From Cupriavidus basilensis OR16 (lineage in GTDB: Bacteria; Pseudomonadota; Gammaproteobacteria; Burkholderiales; Burkholderiaceae), in contig NZ_AHJE01000069.1 of assembly GCF_000243095.1 (NCBI RefSeq), positions 1-64,000 of the forward strand: a stretch of 64,000 nt of DNA, written 5' to 3'. The position numbers and the translations under genes are program-made. Shown here one piece after another: positions 1 through 8,411 of the stretch; the first letter of the stretch is position 1, and each line of letters begins with the position of its first letter. The notes under the pieces are model-generated. The model was not told the origin of the DNA. It ran no database searches and saw only the letters and a list, made by a program, of their open reading frames with translations.

Positions 1-496
1 AAAGGCGCGCCTCGCTATCGATGAACAGCAGCCCGAAGGTCAAGCCCATCCATGCGTAGTTGCCGCCGAAGAACAGCACCAGGGGCCACGCGCTCACCTT
101 GAAACCGAAATGCGCGGCAACGCCCGCTACCACCACCAGCACGTACTTGGCCACCAGGGTCGGCCATTCCAGCCGGCTGAGGTCCAGCGCGATGGGAAGC
201 ATCCATGCGCCGTAGGCCAGCAGGGCGAATGCCAGCAGGCTCAGGGTATAGGGCCGCAACGCCGCCGTGACCCGCGCGCGCCTCGCGTCCGGCAGCAGCC
301 AGGGCAGCGCGCAGCCCGCGCAGAACAGGCCCGGCAGCAGCGCCAGCATCTGCAGCGTCATCGAACCCTCCAGCAAGGCATGCACGCGCGGCACGCACAA
401 CGCCACGGCTAGCGCCGCCAGCCCGCCGGCAAGGCCGGCCCGGCGCGCCCGCCAATGGCGGGGCCACGGCTGCTGCACGGTGGCTTGCGGGTTCAT
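1..496 (-). CDS. Membrane protein downstream of SCO, partial at window edge
   Basis: The reading frame runs from ATG at 496 off the left edge with no stop, about 165 codons visible. It starts inside the SCO stop codon (ATGA overlap at 493-496), so it is translationally coupled to the oxidase cluster. The visible protein is strongly hydrophobic, with at least four candidate membrane helices (for example around residues 24-34, 47-66, 84-100 and 118-134) and a short basic N-terminus. I do not recognise the family. Its position after a cytochrome oxidase and an SCO copper chaperone suggests an accessory or assembly membrane protein, but this is inference from context. The C-terminus lies outside the window. 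Confidence 0.7.
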   Translation of the reverse strand, partial: MNPQATVQQPWPRHWRARRAGLAGGLAALAVALCVPRVHALLEGSMTLQMLALLPGLFCAGCALPWLLPDARRARVTAALRPYTLSLLAFALLAYGAWMLPIALDLSRLEWPTLVAKYVLVVVAGVAAHFGFKVSAWPLVLFFGGNYAWMGLTFGLLFIDSEARL

Positions 497-1131
497 GGCA
501 GATGCCTGCGCGCGAAGTCGTAGGCCTGCCGGTAATCGGCAAGCGCGTACACGGCCAGCACCCGGCCATTGGCATCGGTCACGTGCACGCCGCCGTTGTG
601 CGCGAAGCCGCCGAGGCCATCCGAGATAGCGATCACATCCGCGTCGCGCAGCAGCGCCTGCATGGCTGGCTCGGCGACGGGTGCGGCCACCTGCCAGTCA
701 GGCAGCCGTGCATGGTGCTCCCTGGCATAAGCGGCAAGGCTGGCGGTGTCGTCGCGGGCGGGATCGAAGGAGAGAGAGACCAGGCCGATGCGGCCATCCA
801 TGCCATCGGCGCGGATGCGGCCCTGCAGTTGCTCGAACTCGGAGCCGAGCGCGCGGCACACGCTCAGGCAACGCGTGTAGATGAAATCCACCAGGTAGAG
901 CTGCGCGCCCTGCTCCCGCCTGGCACCGAACAGCCGCGCGGGCTTGCCCGCTTGATTGCGCATCTCGATGGCCGGCAGCACCAGCGCGCCTTGCGCGATG
1001 CGCGCCTCGCGACGCTCGTCCAGCGTCCAGGCGGTAAAGCCCAAGGTGAGATAGCGCAGACCCGCGACAGCCAGCACCAGCACCAGCAACAAGGCCAATG
1101 CCGGCCACGCCGGGCGAGCGCGCCACGGCAT
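493..1131 (-). CDS. SCO1/SenC family copper chaperone
   Basis: About 212 residues: one N-terminal membrane anchor followed by a thioredoxin-like periplasmic domain. The copper-binding CxxxC (CLSVC, near residues 88-92) and the partner histidine in HNGGVHV near the C-terminus are present. These are the three ligands expected of SCO proteins, which deliver copper to or reduce the copper site of terminal oxidases. The frame is open up to a TTG at 1152, but ATG at 1131 is preferred because it follows the upstream stop by one base and has GGGTGG five bases before it. It is the fourth gene of the oxidase operon and overlaps the next gene by four bases. Confidence 0.88.
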   Translation of the reverse strand: MPWRARPAWPALALLLVLVLAVAGLRYLTLGFTAWTLDERREARIAQGALVLPAIEMRNQAGKPARLFGARREQGAQLYLVDFIYTRCLSVCRALGSEFEQLQGRIRADGMDGRIGLVSLSFDPARDDTASLAAYAREHHARLPDWQVAAPVAEPAMQALLRDADVIAISDGLGGFAHNGGVHVTDANGRVLAVYALADYRQAYDFARRHLP

Positions 1132-1132
1132 G

Positions 1133-1738
1133 CTAGCCACCCGGCGCGCCAAGCGCGGTATCGCCGTCGAACGGTGCGGTCATGGCCGCGGTCTGCGCGC
1201 GCGCCGCCTTGACGACATCTTCCGTCATCGCCGGCGAGGTGTTGCCCCACTGGCTGCGCGCATGCGTGAGCACCGCCGCGATCTCAGCATCGCTCAACTG
1301 ATCGGCGAATGCCGGCATGGCGCCGTTGTAGGCGGTGCCCTTGACCGTCAGCTTGCCGGTGATGCCGCGCAGCACGATGGCGGCAACCTTGGCGTCCTTG
1401 CCGTTGACCCATTCCGAGCCGGCCAGCGGCGGGAACACGCCCGGCAAGCCCTGCCCCGTGGCCTGGTGGCAAGCCACGCAGCGCGCCTGGAACACGGCGG
1501 CGCCATCCACGCCGCCGCCGGCCTTGCCGCTGCCCTGGAGATCGGCCTCGGTGCGGCGGTCGCCCAGTTCCGACGGCGAGTTGATGGGCGCGGTGGCGAT
1601 ATACCAGCAGCCCCAGGCTACCAGTGCCAGCACCAGCACCAGCACCACCTTGGGCATGGGTGCGCGGTTTTCATGCGGGTCCGCATTCTCACGGGATCGG
1701 GCCGCGGCGGCCCGGCGTTTTTCCGATGGGCTGTCCAT
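1133..1738 (-). CDS. Membrane-anchored class I c-type cytochrome
   Basis: 201 residues: a charged N-terminal tail, one membrane helix near residues 30-49, and a monohaem cytochrome c domain with CVACH at 87-91 and the probable axial methionine in GAMPAF near 141. It is likely the electron donor to, or third subunit of, the adjacent cbb3-type oxidase. A classical CcoP has two haems and is longer, so this one-haem protein would be a reduced substitute. GGAGA precedes the ATG by a normal distance. It lies 16 bases after ccoO and one base before the preferred SCO start. Confidence 0.88.
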   Translation of the reverse strand: MDSPSEKRRAAAARSRENADPHENRAPMPKVVLVLVLALVAWGCWYIATAPINSPSELGDRRTEADLQGSGKAGGGVDGAAVFQARCVACHQATGQGLPGVFPPLAGSEWVNGKDAKVAAIVLRGITGKLTVKGTAYNGAMPAFADQLSDAEIAAVLTHARSQWGNTSPAMTEDVVKAARAQTAAMTAPFDGDTALGAPGG

Positions 1739-1754
1739 CTGTGTCTCCGGGGGG

Positions 1755-2357
1755 CTACGGCGCGGACTTGGCCGCGGGCGGCGCGGGCAGGACGGCGCCG
1801 GTGCGATTCAGCGATTGCAGATAGGCGACCAGATCGAGTGCGGTCGCGTTGGCGACCACGATCTTGCCCGGCGGATTGAAGGCCTCGGGCAGATTGACCA
1901 CCTTGTCGCCGGGATCGGCCTTGTCCTTCAGGTCGAACAGGAACGGATAGCTGGGCATGATGCTGCCGGGCACATAGGCGCGCGGCTGGAACAGGTGGCC
2001 GAGGTGCCAGTCGGCACTCGGCTGGCGCACGCCGATATTCATCAGGTCCGGCCCGGTGCGCATGGTGCCGAGCAGGTGCGGGTGGTCGTAGTAGTAATCG
2101 CCGGCCACCGATACCCGCCCCCATCCGCGCTTGGCGTCCGGAGCGAAGGAAGCATCGCGCGGCTGCTGCGAATGGCAATAGACGCAACCGTTGGCGATGT
2201 AGACTTCGCGCCCGCGCAACTGCGCGGCGGAGTATGGCCTGACGCCTTCGGTGGGCTTCACGTCCTTGAGCAGCAGATAGGGGATCACCACCAGCGCGCT
2301 CGTTGCTAGCGCGAGCATGGTCATGCCGCCGGCCAGCAGGGCTTTTTCATTGTTCAC
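1755..2357 (-). CDS. ccoO: cbb3-type cytochrome c oxidase subunit II (CcoO/FixO-like)
   Basis: 200 residues with one N-terminal membrane helix (about 7-31) and a periplasmic monohaem domain with CVYCH at 58-62. The conserved stretches after the haem (SQQPRD, GDYYYDHPHLLGTMRTGPDL) and the Met-containing GSIMPSYPFL are typical of CcoO. It passes electrons to the catalytic subunit. It starts three bases after the ccoN stop, so the two are certainly co-transcribed. Length matches the family. Confidence 0.93.
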   Translation of the reverse strand: MNNEKALLAGGMTMLALATSALVVIPYLLLKDVKPTEGVRPYSAAQLRGREVYIANGCVYCHSQQPRDASFAPDAKRGWGRVSVAGDYYYDHPHLLGTMRTGPDLMNIGVRQPSADWHLGHLFQPRAYVPGSIMPSYPFLFDLKDKADPGDKVVNLPEAFNPPGKIVVANATALDLVAYLQSLNRTGAVLPAPPAAKSAP

Positions 2358-2360
2358 GGT

Positions 2361-3962
2361 TCAGGCTCCCAGTGCCCGCTTGCGGCCTTGGTGGAACAAG
2401 GCGGGCCGGTCCCGGTTGGGTCCCAGGCCAAGGATGGCGCAGACAAAATTGGCGACGAAGAAAAGATGGCCGAGGAGCATCATGCCGCCACCGACCGAGC
2501 GCACTTTCAGGTACGGGATCGTCACGGCCACGGAATCCATGAAGGGCTTGGCGGCGTCGAGCATGGCGTAACCTTGCAGCGTGCCGCCGATGGTCAGCCC
2601 GATGAAATACACGCCGATTCCGGCCACCGCGAACCAGAAGTGCGCGTAAATCAGCCAGCGGTACGGCCATTCGCGGCCGGTCACGCGCGGCACCATGAAA
2701 TAGATCGCGCCAAAGAAGGCAAAGCTGACGAAGGCGTACAGCCCGAGGTGCGCGTGCGCCACGGTGTAGTGCGTGAAATGGGTCACGCGGTTGACGGCCC
2801 GCAGCGCCTCGAACGAGCCCTGCGCCGAACTCAGCGTGTACATCATGCCGCCGAAGGTGACGAAGCGCAGCGTGGGCGAATCGATCAGCCGGTGGAAATG
2901 GCCGCGCATGGTCTGGTGCTGGTTGATCGTGAACGCGATCACGGGCACCAGCATCATCATGCTCTGGACGATGGACAAGGTGATCAGCCAGCCCGGCACC
3001 GGCCCGCCGATCAGGTGATGGCCGCCAACCTGGCCATAGAAGAACGCCAGGGCCCAGAAGCCCAGCAACGACAAGCCGTAGGAGCGCACCGGCTGGCCGA
3101 TGATCTTGGGCAGGAAGTAATAGATGGAGGCCAGCGCCAGCGGCGTGTAGAACAAGCCGAGCACGTTGTGGCCGAACCACCAGTTCATGGTGGCCTGCTC
3201 CACGCCGAAGTGCAGCCCAGGGATGTTCGCAACCAGGAACAGCACGGGGAACCAGAACAGCGCGCAGCCCATGTACCAGACCGAGACATAGAGGTGATCC
3301 ACTTTGCGGTTCACCAGCGTGAGCACCAGTGGCATGCCCACCAGCGCGCCGCCGGCCACGAGCAGGATGTCGACCTGCCACGGAATCTCCAGCCACTCCA
3401 GCCCGTCGGAGATCCCGGCCGCAATACTGCCGAGGCCCGCGATCAGGCCGGCGTTCCACAGGGCCGCGCCAAGCACCGCGTACTTTGCGCCGGCCAGGCG
3501 CGTCTTGAGCAGGCGCGGCAGCAGGAACAGCGCGATGGACAAGCCTGCCATCGGCGCCCAGCCATAGGCGACGGCGTTCAGGTGGATGGTGCGGATGCGG
3601 CCGAACGACAGCCACGGCACCGTGGCCAGAAGGTCGGGCTCGTGCAGCTTGATCGAGGCCGTCAGCCCTGCCAGCGACGCCACCACCAGCCACACCATGG
3701 CGCAGCAGATGAACAGGAAGACCACGGGCGCCGATGACTCGTCCGCGATATCGCGCGAGGTGTCGTACGTGGCATCGCCTGCGGTCCCGTGCGGCTTGTC
3801 CGAGGCAGGGTCTTCCGGCTGTCCCGCCTCCCCGCGGTCGAAGATCACGCTGGCCGCGGCCGGCGAAGTATCGAAGAAGCCCTTCTGCATGCTCCAGATA
3901 AAGGCCGCGAGCGCGACCACCGAGAGCAGGAAGGCAGATAGCAGGATGGCGATGGTGCTCAT
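2361..3962 (-). CDS. ccoN: cbb3-type cytochrome c oxidase subunit I with fused CcoS-like N-terminus
   Basis: 533 residues from ATG at 3962; the frame is open to a TTG at 4091 but the extension looks non-coding. Residues from about 50 on are a CcoN haem-copper oxidase core: the first low-spin haem histidine in RTIHLN, WWFGHN, the copper-B pair in GGHHLIGG, and HAHLG for the remaining haem ligands. Residues 1-45 are a single membrane helix followed by a short acidic tail (FDRGEAG) that resembles the separate small assembly protein CcoS/FixS; here it is joined to subunit I by a hydrophilic linker. No ccoP, ccoQ, ccoG, ccoH or ccoI is visible. First gene of the operon, divergent from nnrS. Which small proteins complete the enzyme cannot be said from this window. 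Confidence 0.88.
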   Translation of the reverse strand: MSTIAILLSAFLLSVVALAAFIWSMQKGFFDTSPAAASVIFDRGEAGQPEDPASDKPHGTAGDATYDTSRDIADESSAPVVFLFICCAMVWLVVASLAGLTASIKLHEPDLLATVPWLSFGRIRTIHLNAVAYGWAPMAGLSIALFLLPRLLKTRLAGAKYAVLGAALWNAGLIAGLGSIAAGISDGLEWLEIPWQVDILLVAGGALVGMPLVLTLVNRKVDHLYVSVWYMGCALFWFPVLFLVANIPGLHFGVEQATMNWWFGHNVLGLFYTPLALASIYYFLPKIIGQPVRSYGLSLLGFWALAFFYGQVGGHHLIGGPVPGWLITLSIVQSMMMLVPVIAFTINQHQTMRGHFHRLIDSPTLRFVTFGGMMYTLSSAQGSFEALRAVNRVTHFTHYTVAHAHLGLYAFVSFAFFGAIYFMVPRVTGREWPYRWLIYAHFWFAVAGIGVYFIGLTIGGTLQGYAMLDAAKPFMDSVAVTIPYLKVRSVGGGMMLLGHLFFVANFVCAILGLGPNRDRPALFHQGRKRALGA

Positions 3963-4249
3963 GGGACGTTTCGGTTGCTGCCGCATCAGGCGGGTGGCGA
4001 CGATTGCCGGGCGCCAGGCTACTAGCTTGGCAAGGCGCTCGACCCTGTGGGTGGTCTCATTGCGGACGTGCAGGCGGCGGCCGGCTGCCAAGGCCTCTCC
4101 CTGGGGCCTTCTTCAAGATATGCATCACAACATAGTTCATTTTTTGGGCGGGCGGGCTCGCCTGGGCAAAGACGGCCTTGCCCGGGTGCGTCACGGGCGC
4201 CGTCCCGTGCAGAGTAGGTGGTGAATAGTTAAGCCGCTATAGCCACTTT

Positions 4250-4273
4250 CCAGAATTTTCTGGTGACCACCAG
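4250..4273. repeat. Two overlapping perfect inverted repeats between ccoN and nnrS
   Basis: CCAGAATTTTCTGG (4250-4263) is a perfect inverted repeat with a two-base centre, and CTGGTGACCACCAG (4260-4273) is a second one sharing the CTGG. Both lie in the 564-base divergent region between ccoN and nnrS. There is no U-run, so this looks more like a protein-binding site than a terminator. The protein that would bind it is unknown. The rest of the region holds the nnrS promoter and no gene. Confidence 0.45.
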
Positions 4274-4390
4274 CGGGCGGGCACGCACCGCAGCGGTGCC
4301 GCGTTGGTGCAGCCGGGGCCGGGGGCGGCTTAGCGGCAATTTGCCAAGTCGCCGCACCGCGTGTCACCCCGTTGACAAACCCGCTTTTTA

Positions 4391-4421
4391 TGTTGCATTT
4401 TAAATGCTTGTTTTATAGAAT
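4391..4421 (+). promoter_or_regulatory. nnrS promoter with NsrR-like operator
   Basis: A -35 element TTGCAT (4393-4398) and a -10 element TAGAAT (4416-4421) are 17 bases apart. The palindrome GCATTT-T-AAATGC (4395-4407) covers the end of the -35 and the spacer. The same arrangement recurs upstream of hmp at 8246-8274. The motif fits the known NsrR half-site (GCATTT/AAATGC), so occupancy would block RNA polymerase and nitric oxide would relieve it. A TTGACA at 4372-4377 is an alternative -35. Confidence 0.7.
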
Positions 4422-4526
4422 CGCTCACAGGTTGCTGCGCCGCACGATTCGCGAGATCTGCTGGCAATCGCACCAACAAACACCAACAGCAATCCGCGTT
4501 TCATCCAACCCATTGCGAGAGGCATC

Positions 4527-5729
4527 ATGCTGCCCCTGCCACAGACCCAGCCACCGACCAGCACCGGATACCACGGCCACCCCGTGCTTGCGCTCGCGTT
4601 CCGGCCTTTCTATCTGCTGGCGGCGGGCTTCGCCGTGGTGGCCATCGGCGTGTGGGCAGCCATCTATCTGGGCTGGTGGCCCCGGTCTGGCGCGCAGCCG
4701 GCCATCGGCGGCATGCTGTGGCATGCGCACGAGATGGTGTTTGGCTTTGCCGCCGCGGTTGTGGTCGGCTTCCTGTTCACCGCCGGCAAGAACTGGACAG
4801 GCCAGCAGACGCCGCAGGGATGGTTGCTGGGTGGTCTCGCCGCTGTGTGGGTCGCGGCGCGCGTGGCGATGTGGACCGGGCCCGCCCCCGCCGCCGCCGT
4901 ACTGGACCTCGCCTTCCTGCTGCTGTGCGCCGCCGCCTTCCTGCGCGTGCTGGTACGCGCCGGTGGCGCGCGCAACTACGGCCTGGCCGCCGCCCTGTTC
5001 CTGCTGTGGGCGCTGAACGTGGTGTTCCACGTGGCGATGGCGCGAGGCGCCGTGTACGTCGCGCTGCAAAGTGCCGATGCCGGCATCGGCCTGGTCGTCA
5101 TCTTCATGACCGTGATCGGCGGGCGGGTGATCCCGATGTTCACCGCCAATACCGTGCCCGGCGTACGCATCCGGCGCTCGACGCCGGTGGAGCGCACCGT
5201 GGTGGCGCTGACGCTGGCCGCGATGATTGCCTGCACGCTGGCGCCGCGCGGCATGGCAACCGCGGCCGTCGCGTTGCTGGCCGCGCTCGCGCAAGCGCTG
5301 CGGCTTGGCGGCTGGGGCTCGCGGCACACGGTGCGCAAGCCATTGATCGCCATCCTCCACCTGGCCTATGCCTGCCTACCGCTGGGCCTGTTGCTGCTGG
5401 CGGCGTCCGCCCTGGGCTGGACCGACCGCTCGACGGCGCTGCACGCCCTCACCGTGGGGGCGATCGGCTGCGCCATCCTGGGGATGATCACGCGCACCGC
5501 GCTGGGCCACACCGGCCGCAAGCTCGAAGCGGGTGGGATGGAGAACGCTGCCTACGCGTGCATCGGCCTGGCGACAGTCGTCCGCGTAATGGGGCCGCTG
5601 CTGCTGCCGCAGTACAAGCCGTTCTGGATCGCCAGCGCGGCGGCGCTCTGGATGGCGGCCTTCGTGCTGTACCTGTTGAAGTACGTGCCCTACCTGACCC
5701 GGCCCCGGGCCGACGGGCGGGAAGGTTAA
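4527..5729 (+). CDS. nnrS: NnrS family haem-copper membrane protein
   Basis: 400 residues, nearly all hydrophobic, with about twelve candidate membrane helices. Family signatures are the N-terminal LAFRPFYLLA, WHAHEMVFGFAAAVVVGFL, the central GGRVIPMFTAN, and MITRTALGHTGR near residue 320. NnrS proteins help cells withstand nitric oxide during denitrification or nitrosative stress. GAGAGG precedes ATG 4527. An NsrR-like operator lies about 110 bases upstream, the same as for hmp, which puts both genes under one nitric-oxide-responsive control. Identification is firm; the biochemical activity of the family is not settled. Confidence 0.93.
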   Translation: MLPLPQTQPPTSTGYHGHPVLALAFRPFYLLAAGFAVVAIGVWAAIYLGWWPRSGAQPAIGGMLWHAHEMVFGFAAAVVVGFLFTAGKNWTGQQTPQGWLLGGLAAVWVAARVAMWTGPAPAAAVLDLAFLLLCAAAFLRVLVRAGGARNYGLAAALFLLWALNVVFHVAMARGAVYVALQSADAGIGLVVIFMTVIGGRVIPMFTANTVPGVRIRRSTPVERTVVALTLAAMIACTLAPRGMATAAVALLAALAQALRLGGWGSRHTVRKPLIAILHLAYACLPLGLLLLAASALGWTDRSTALHALTVGAIGCAILGMITRTALGHTGRKLEAGGMENAAYACIGLATVVRVMGPLLLPQYKPFWIASAAALWMAAFVLYLLKYVPYLTRPRADGREG

Positions 5730-5953
5730 GGCCTCCCGCGATGCCTTCCGGACGAGACCACCCTCCCCACTCTCCCCACCTGCCCGCCTCATCAGCCTTT
5801 AGCATCGTGCTGGTGCCGGGCGTCATCGGCCGCGCGTGGCGCCACGCCACGCTGTGGCATGTGATTCCCGCGCCAGTGGAAGCCGGCACGACTGGTACGT
5901 AGAATCCAAGCGAAGCCCAGCGCACCAGGTAACCACCAACATAAGATCAAGAG

Positions 5954-7384
5954 ATGGATGTCCATTTGAGCATTCATGGCCGGCAGGGACTGGCCGGCCA
6001 ACTCTATCGCCAGTTGCGGGCGGGCATCGTCGACGGCCGGCTGGCGCCGGGCGAAAGGCTGCCATCGACCCGCGACCTCGCCACGCAGCTTGGGGTATCG
6101 CGCAAGACCACGCTAGACGTGTTCGAGCGGCTGATTGCCGAGGGCTACCTGCGCTCCCGCACGGGCGACGGCACCTTCGTCGCGCACGAGATGACAGGCC
6201 TGGCGCCATCGCCGTCGCCGCTCTCCCCCAGCCCCGGCTCCGGCTCGATCTGGGAAGCGCTGCCCGACGCTCTTCCCCACACGCCGCCAGGCGCGACGCT
6301 CGCGTTTGACTTCGTGGGCGGCGTCACCGACAAGAGCTTGTTTCCCTTCGATAAATGGCGCAGCTGCGTCAGCCACGCACTACGCGTGCAGGCCCGCGGG
6401 CGCGGCAGCTACCGCGATCCGGCCGGCGAGCAGGAGCTGCGGCTTGCGGTATCGCGCTACCTGGCATTCAGCCGCGCCGTGGTGAGCAACTGGCAGGATG
6501 TCATCATCACCCAGGGCGCGCAGCAGGCGATCGACCTGATGGGGCGTGTGGTCGTCCGCCCCGGCGACGTCGTGGCGGTGGAGGATCCCGGCTATCCACC
6601 CGCGCGCATTGCGTTTTCGGCGCTGGGCGCGCAGGTGGCTCATGTGCCCGTGGACGCGCAGGGGCTGGTGGTGGACGCGCTGCCGGACCATGCGCGCATT
6701 GTCTACGTCACGCCATCCCACCAGTTTCCGCTGGGCATGGCAATGAGCCTGGAGCGGCGCGTGGCGCTGCTCGAATGGGCGCAACGCCGCGGCGCGCTGG
6801 TGCTGGAGGACGACTATGACGGCGAGTACCGCTTCATGGGCCGCCCGGTGGAGTCGCTCAAGAGCCTGGACAAGACGGGGGTGGTGGCGTACGTCGGCAC
6901 CTTCTCCAAGACGATCTTCCCCGAACTGCGTGTCGGCTACGTGATCCCCCCGGCCCCGCTCGCCACGGCCGTACGCCGCGCCAAGCAGGTCGGGGACTGG
7001 CACAGTTGCACCATGACGCAGACGGCGCTGGCCAAGTTCATGCTCGACGGTTACTTCGCCAAGCACCTGCGGCGCATGCACAAGGAATACGCTGCGCGCC
7101 GCGCCAAGCTGCTCGAACACCTGGAAGGCCCGCTGAGCCCGTGGTTCACGCCCCACGCGCCGGCTGCGGGCATCCACATGGTCGCCCACCTGAAACTGCC
7201 ACAGGACGAGCAGGCGCTGATCGCGCGCGCCACCGCCGTATCGGTTGGCCTGTATGGCATCTCCGGCATGTACGGCGGGCAGCCGCCGGTGCCTGGCATC
7301 CTGTTTGGCTATGGCGGCATCAGCGTGGCGGACATCCAGGCTGGCATGGAAAAGCTGGCCGGGGCGCTGACGGCGGCCCGCTAG
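5954..7384 (+). CDS. MocR/PdxR-type GntR regulator with aminotransferase domain
   Basis: 476 residues. Residues about 10-75 form a GntR winged helix (LPSTRDLATQLGVSRKTTLD, then EGYLRSRTGDGTFVA). From about residue 110 a class I aminotransferase-like fold follows, with the probable PLP lysine in GTFSKTIFPELR and the preceding LEDDYDGEYRF. MocR proteins use the enzyme-like domain to sense PLP or an amino-group ligand. They usually sit divergent to the gene they control; here the upstream gene nnrS points the same way and the downstream gene nsrR converges, so the target is not obvious. Codon usage does not look foreign. The physiological role is unknown. Confidence 0.88.
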   Translation: MDVHLSIHGRQGLAGQLYRQLRAGIVDGRLAPGERLPSTRDLATQLGVSRKTTLDVFERLIAEGYLRSRTGDGTFVAHEMTGLAPSPSPLSPSPGSGSIWEALPDALPHTPPGATLAFDFVGGVTDKSLFPFDKWRSCVSHALRVQARGRGSYRDPAGEQELRLAVSRYLAFSRAVVSNWQDVIITQGAQQAIDLMGRVVVRPGDVVAVEDPGYPPARIAFSALGAQVAHVPVDAQGLVVDALPDHARIVYVTPSHQFPLGMAMSLERRVALLEWAQRRGALVLEDDYDGEYRFMGRPVESLKSLDKTGVVAYVGTFSKTIFPELRVGYVIPPAPLATAVRRAKQVGDWHSCTMTQTALAKFMLDGYFAKHLRRMHKEYAARRAKLLEHLEGPLSPWFTPHAPAAGIHMVAHLKLPQDEQALIARATAVSVGLYGISGMYGGQPPVPGILFGYGGISVADIQAGMEKLAGALTAAR

Positions 7385-7555
7385 CGAGACCAGTGAACTG
7401 GCGGCCAGGCCCGTGGCTGTCGAGCCGCAGTGCCATGCCGAACTCCCCTGCCGGTCCGCCCGGACAGCCCGCCCCATGCCAGTTGGCTAGATCGCCGGCT
7501 GGTCCGGACAGTAACCATTTTTACGCCAATGCAGGCAGCCAGTGCCGGGCGGGCC

Positions 7556-8080
7556 TTACTGCTCGCCAGCATCCTCGGCTGCCGCCTGGGAGGCCTTGGC
7601 CTTGCGCGTCACGTTCTTGATCGGGATGCCGATCAAGGTGGCCGCGCCGCCGTCGCCCAGCGCGCGCGTCAGCGCCGCGGGCTTCTCCACCAGATCTTGC
7701 AGGCTATAGGCGTCCAGCACCTCGAAGTAAGCCCGCAATGCCGCGGACAGCACGCCGCGCAAGCCACACACGCGGGTGATGATGCAGTGGTTGTCGTCGC
7801 CCTGGAAGCACTCCACCAGGTTGAAATCCGACTCCATGGTCCGGATCACCTCGCCCACATTGATCTCCGCGGCCGGCCGGCCCAGCTCGATGCCGCCGGC
7901 GCGGCCGCGCACCGTATGCAGGAAGCCGGCCTGGCCAAGCTTTTGCACGATCTTGATCAGGTGATTCTTGGGAATGCCGAACGCATCCGCGATGCGCTGG
8001 ATGGTGACCAGTTCACCTGGATGGACCGCGACATAGATCAGGGTCCGCAGACTGTAATCGGTGTAGTCGGTCAGTCTCAT
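7556..8080 (-). CDS. nsrR: Rrf2-family nitric-oxide-sensing repressor NsrR
   Basis: 174 residues. The N-terminal winged helix (MRLTDYTDYSLRTLIYVA; IADAFGIPKNHLIKIVQKLG) matches NsrR rather than IscR. Three cysteines, C91, C99 and C105, are spaced as the ligands of the iron-sulphur cluster that reacts with nitric oxide. The C-terminal ~30 residues are a charged, probably disordered tail. It is divergent from hmp across a 331-base gap that contains a strong NsrR-like palindrome, so it probably represses hmp, nnrS and perhaps itself. The 171 bases between its stop and the MocR gene show nothing clear. Confidence 0.93.
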   Translation of the reverse strand: MRLTDYTDYSLRTLIYVAVHPGELVTIQRIADAFGIPKNHLIKIVQKLGQAGFLHTVRGRAGGIELGRPAAEINVGEVIRTMESDFNLVECFQGDDNHCIITRVCGLRGVLSAALRAYFEVLDAYSLQDLVEKPAALTRALGDGGAATLIGIPIKNVTRKAKASQAAAEDAGEQ

Positions 8081-8241
8081 GAAAAGTCCGGTTTGCGGCG
8101 GTGATGTACGGGGCAGCCAGGCGGGGGCTCCGGCGAGCGTGGCGCCGTGGCGCCGTGGCGGGAGCCGAAGCGCATCGTGGCTTGACGCCGCCGCAGTCTA
8201 ACATGGACCCTCGATACATCTTTGCGCACTGCCGCAAATTT

Positions 8242-8274
8242 TATGTTGCATTGCAAATGCATGTTTAATAAAAT
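8242..8274 (+). promoter_or_regulatory. hmp promoter with NsrR-like operator
   Basis: TTGCAT (8246-8251) and TAAAAT (8269-8274) are 17 bases apart. The near-palindrome GCATTGCAAATGC (8248-8260) overlays the -35 end and spacer exactly as at nnrS. Transcription from here would leave a 5' leader of about 130 bases before the GTG start of hmp. Confidence 0.72.
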
Positions 8275-8379
8275 GGGCACCAAGGCGTCGCCCCCCTTGG
8301 CCGCAGCCACACCGCACCAAGATTGCACCCGGGCCGCACGCCGCCACCGCACCTCGCTGCGGAATTCTCTCTCTTTTTT

Positions 8380-8400
8380 GTTGTATTTTTTGTACATCTT
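8380..8400. promoter_or_regulatory. Possible second NsrR-type site just before hmp
   Basis: Read on the minus strand this begins AAGATGTAC and continues into AAATACAAC, which resembles the enterobacterial NsrR site (AAGATG ... AAATACATC). It sits directly before the hmp ribosome binding site, so it could block elongation or translation. The match is imperfect and AT-rich sequence can mimic it. Confidence 0.35.
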
Positions 8401-8411
8401 TGGAGGTTGCC

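Noticed and set aside
4113..4140. Possible NsrR or Crp/Fnr site upstream of ccoN (TTGTGATGCATATCTTGA on the minus strand)
   Set aside because: Half-site matches only, with wrong spacing for NsrR and poor right half for Fnr/Crp; not enough to list as a site.
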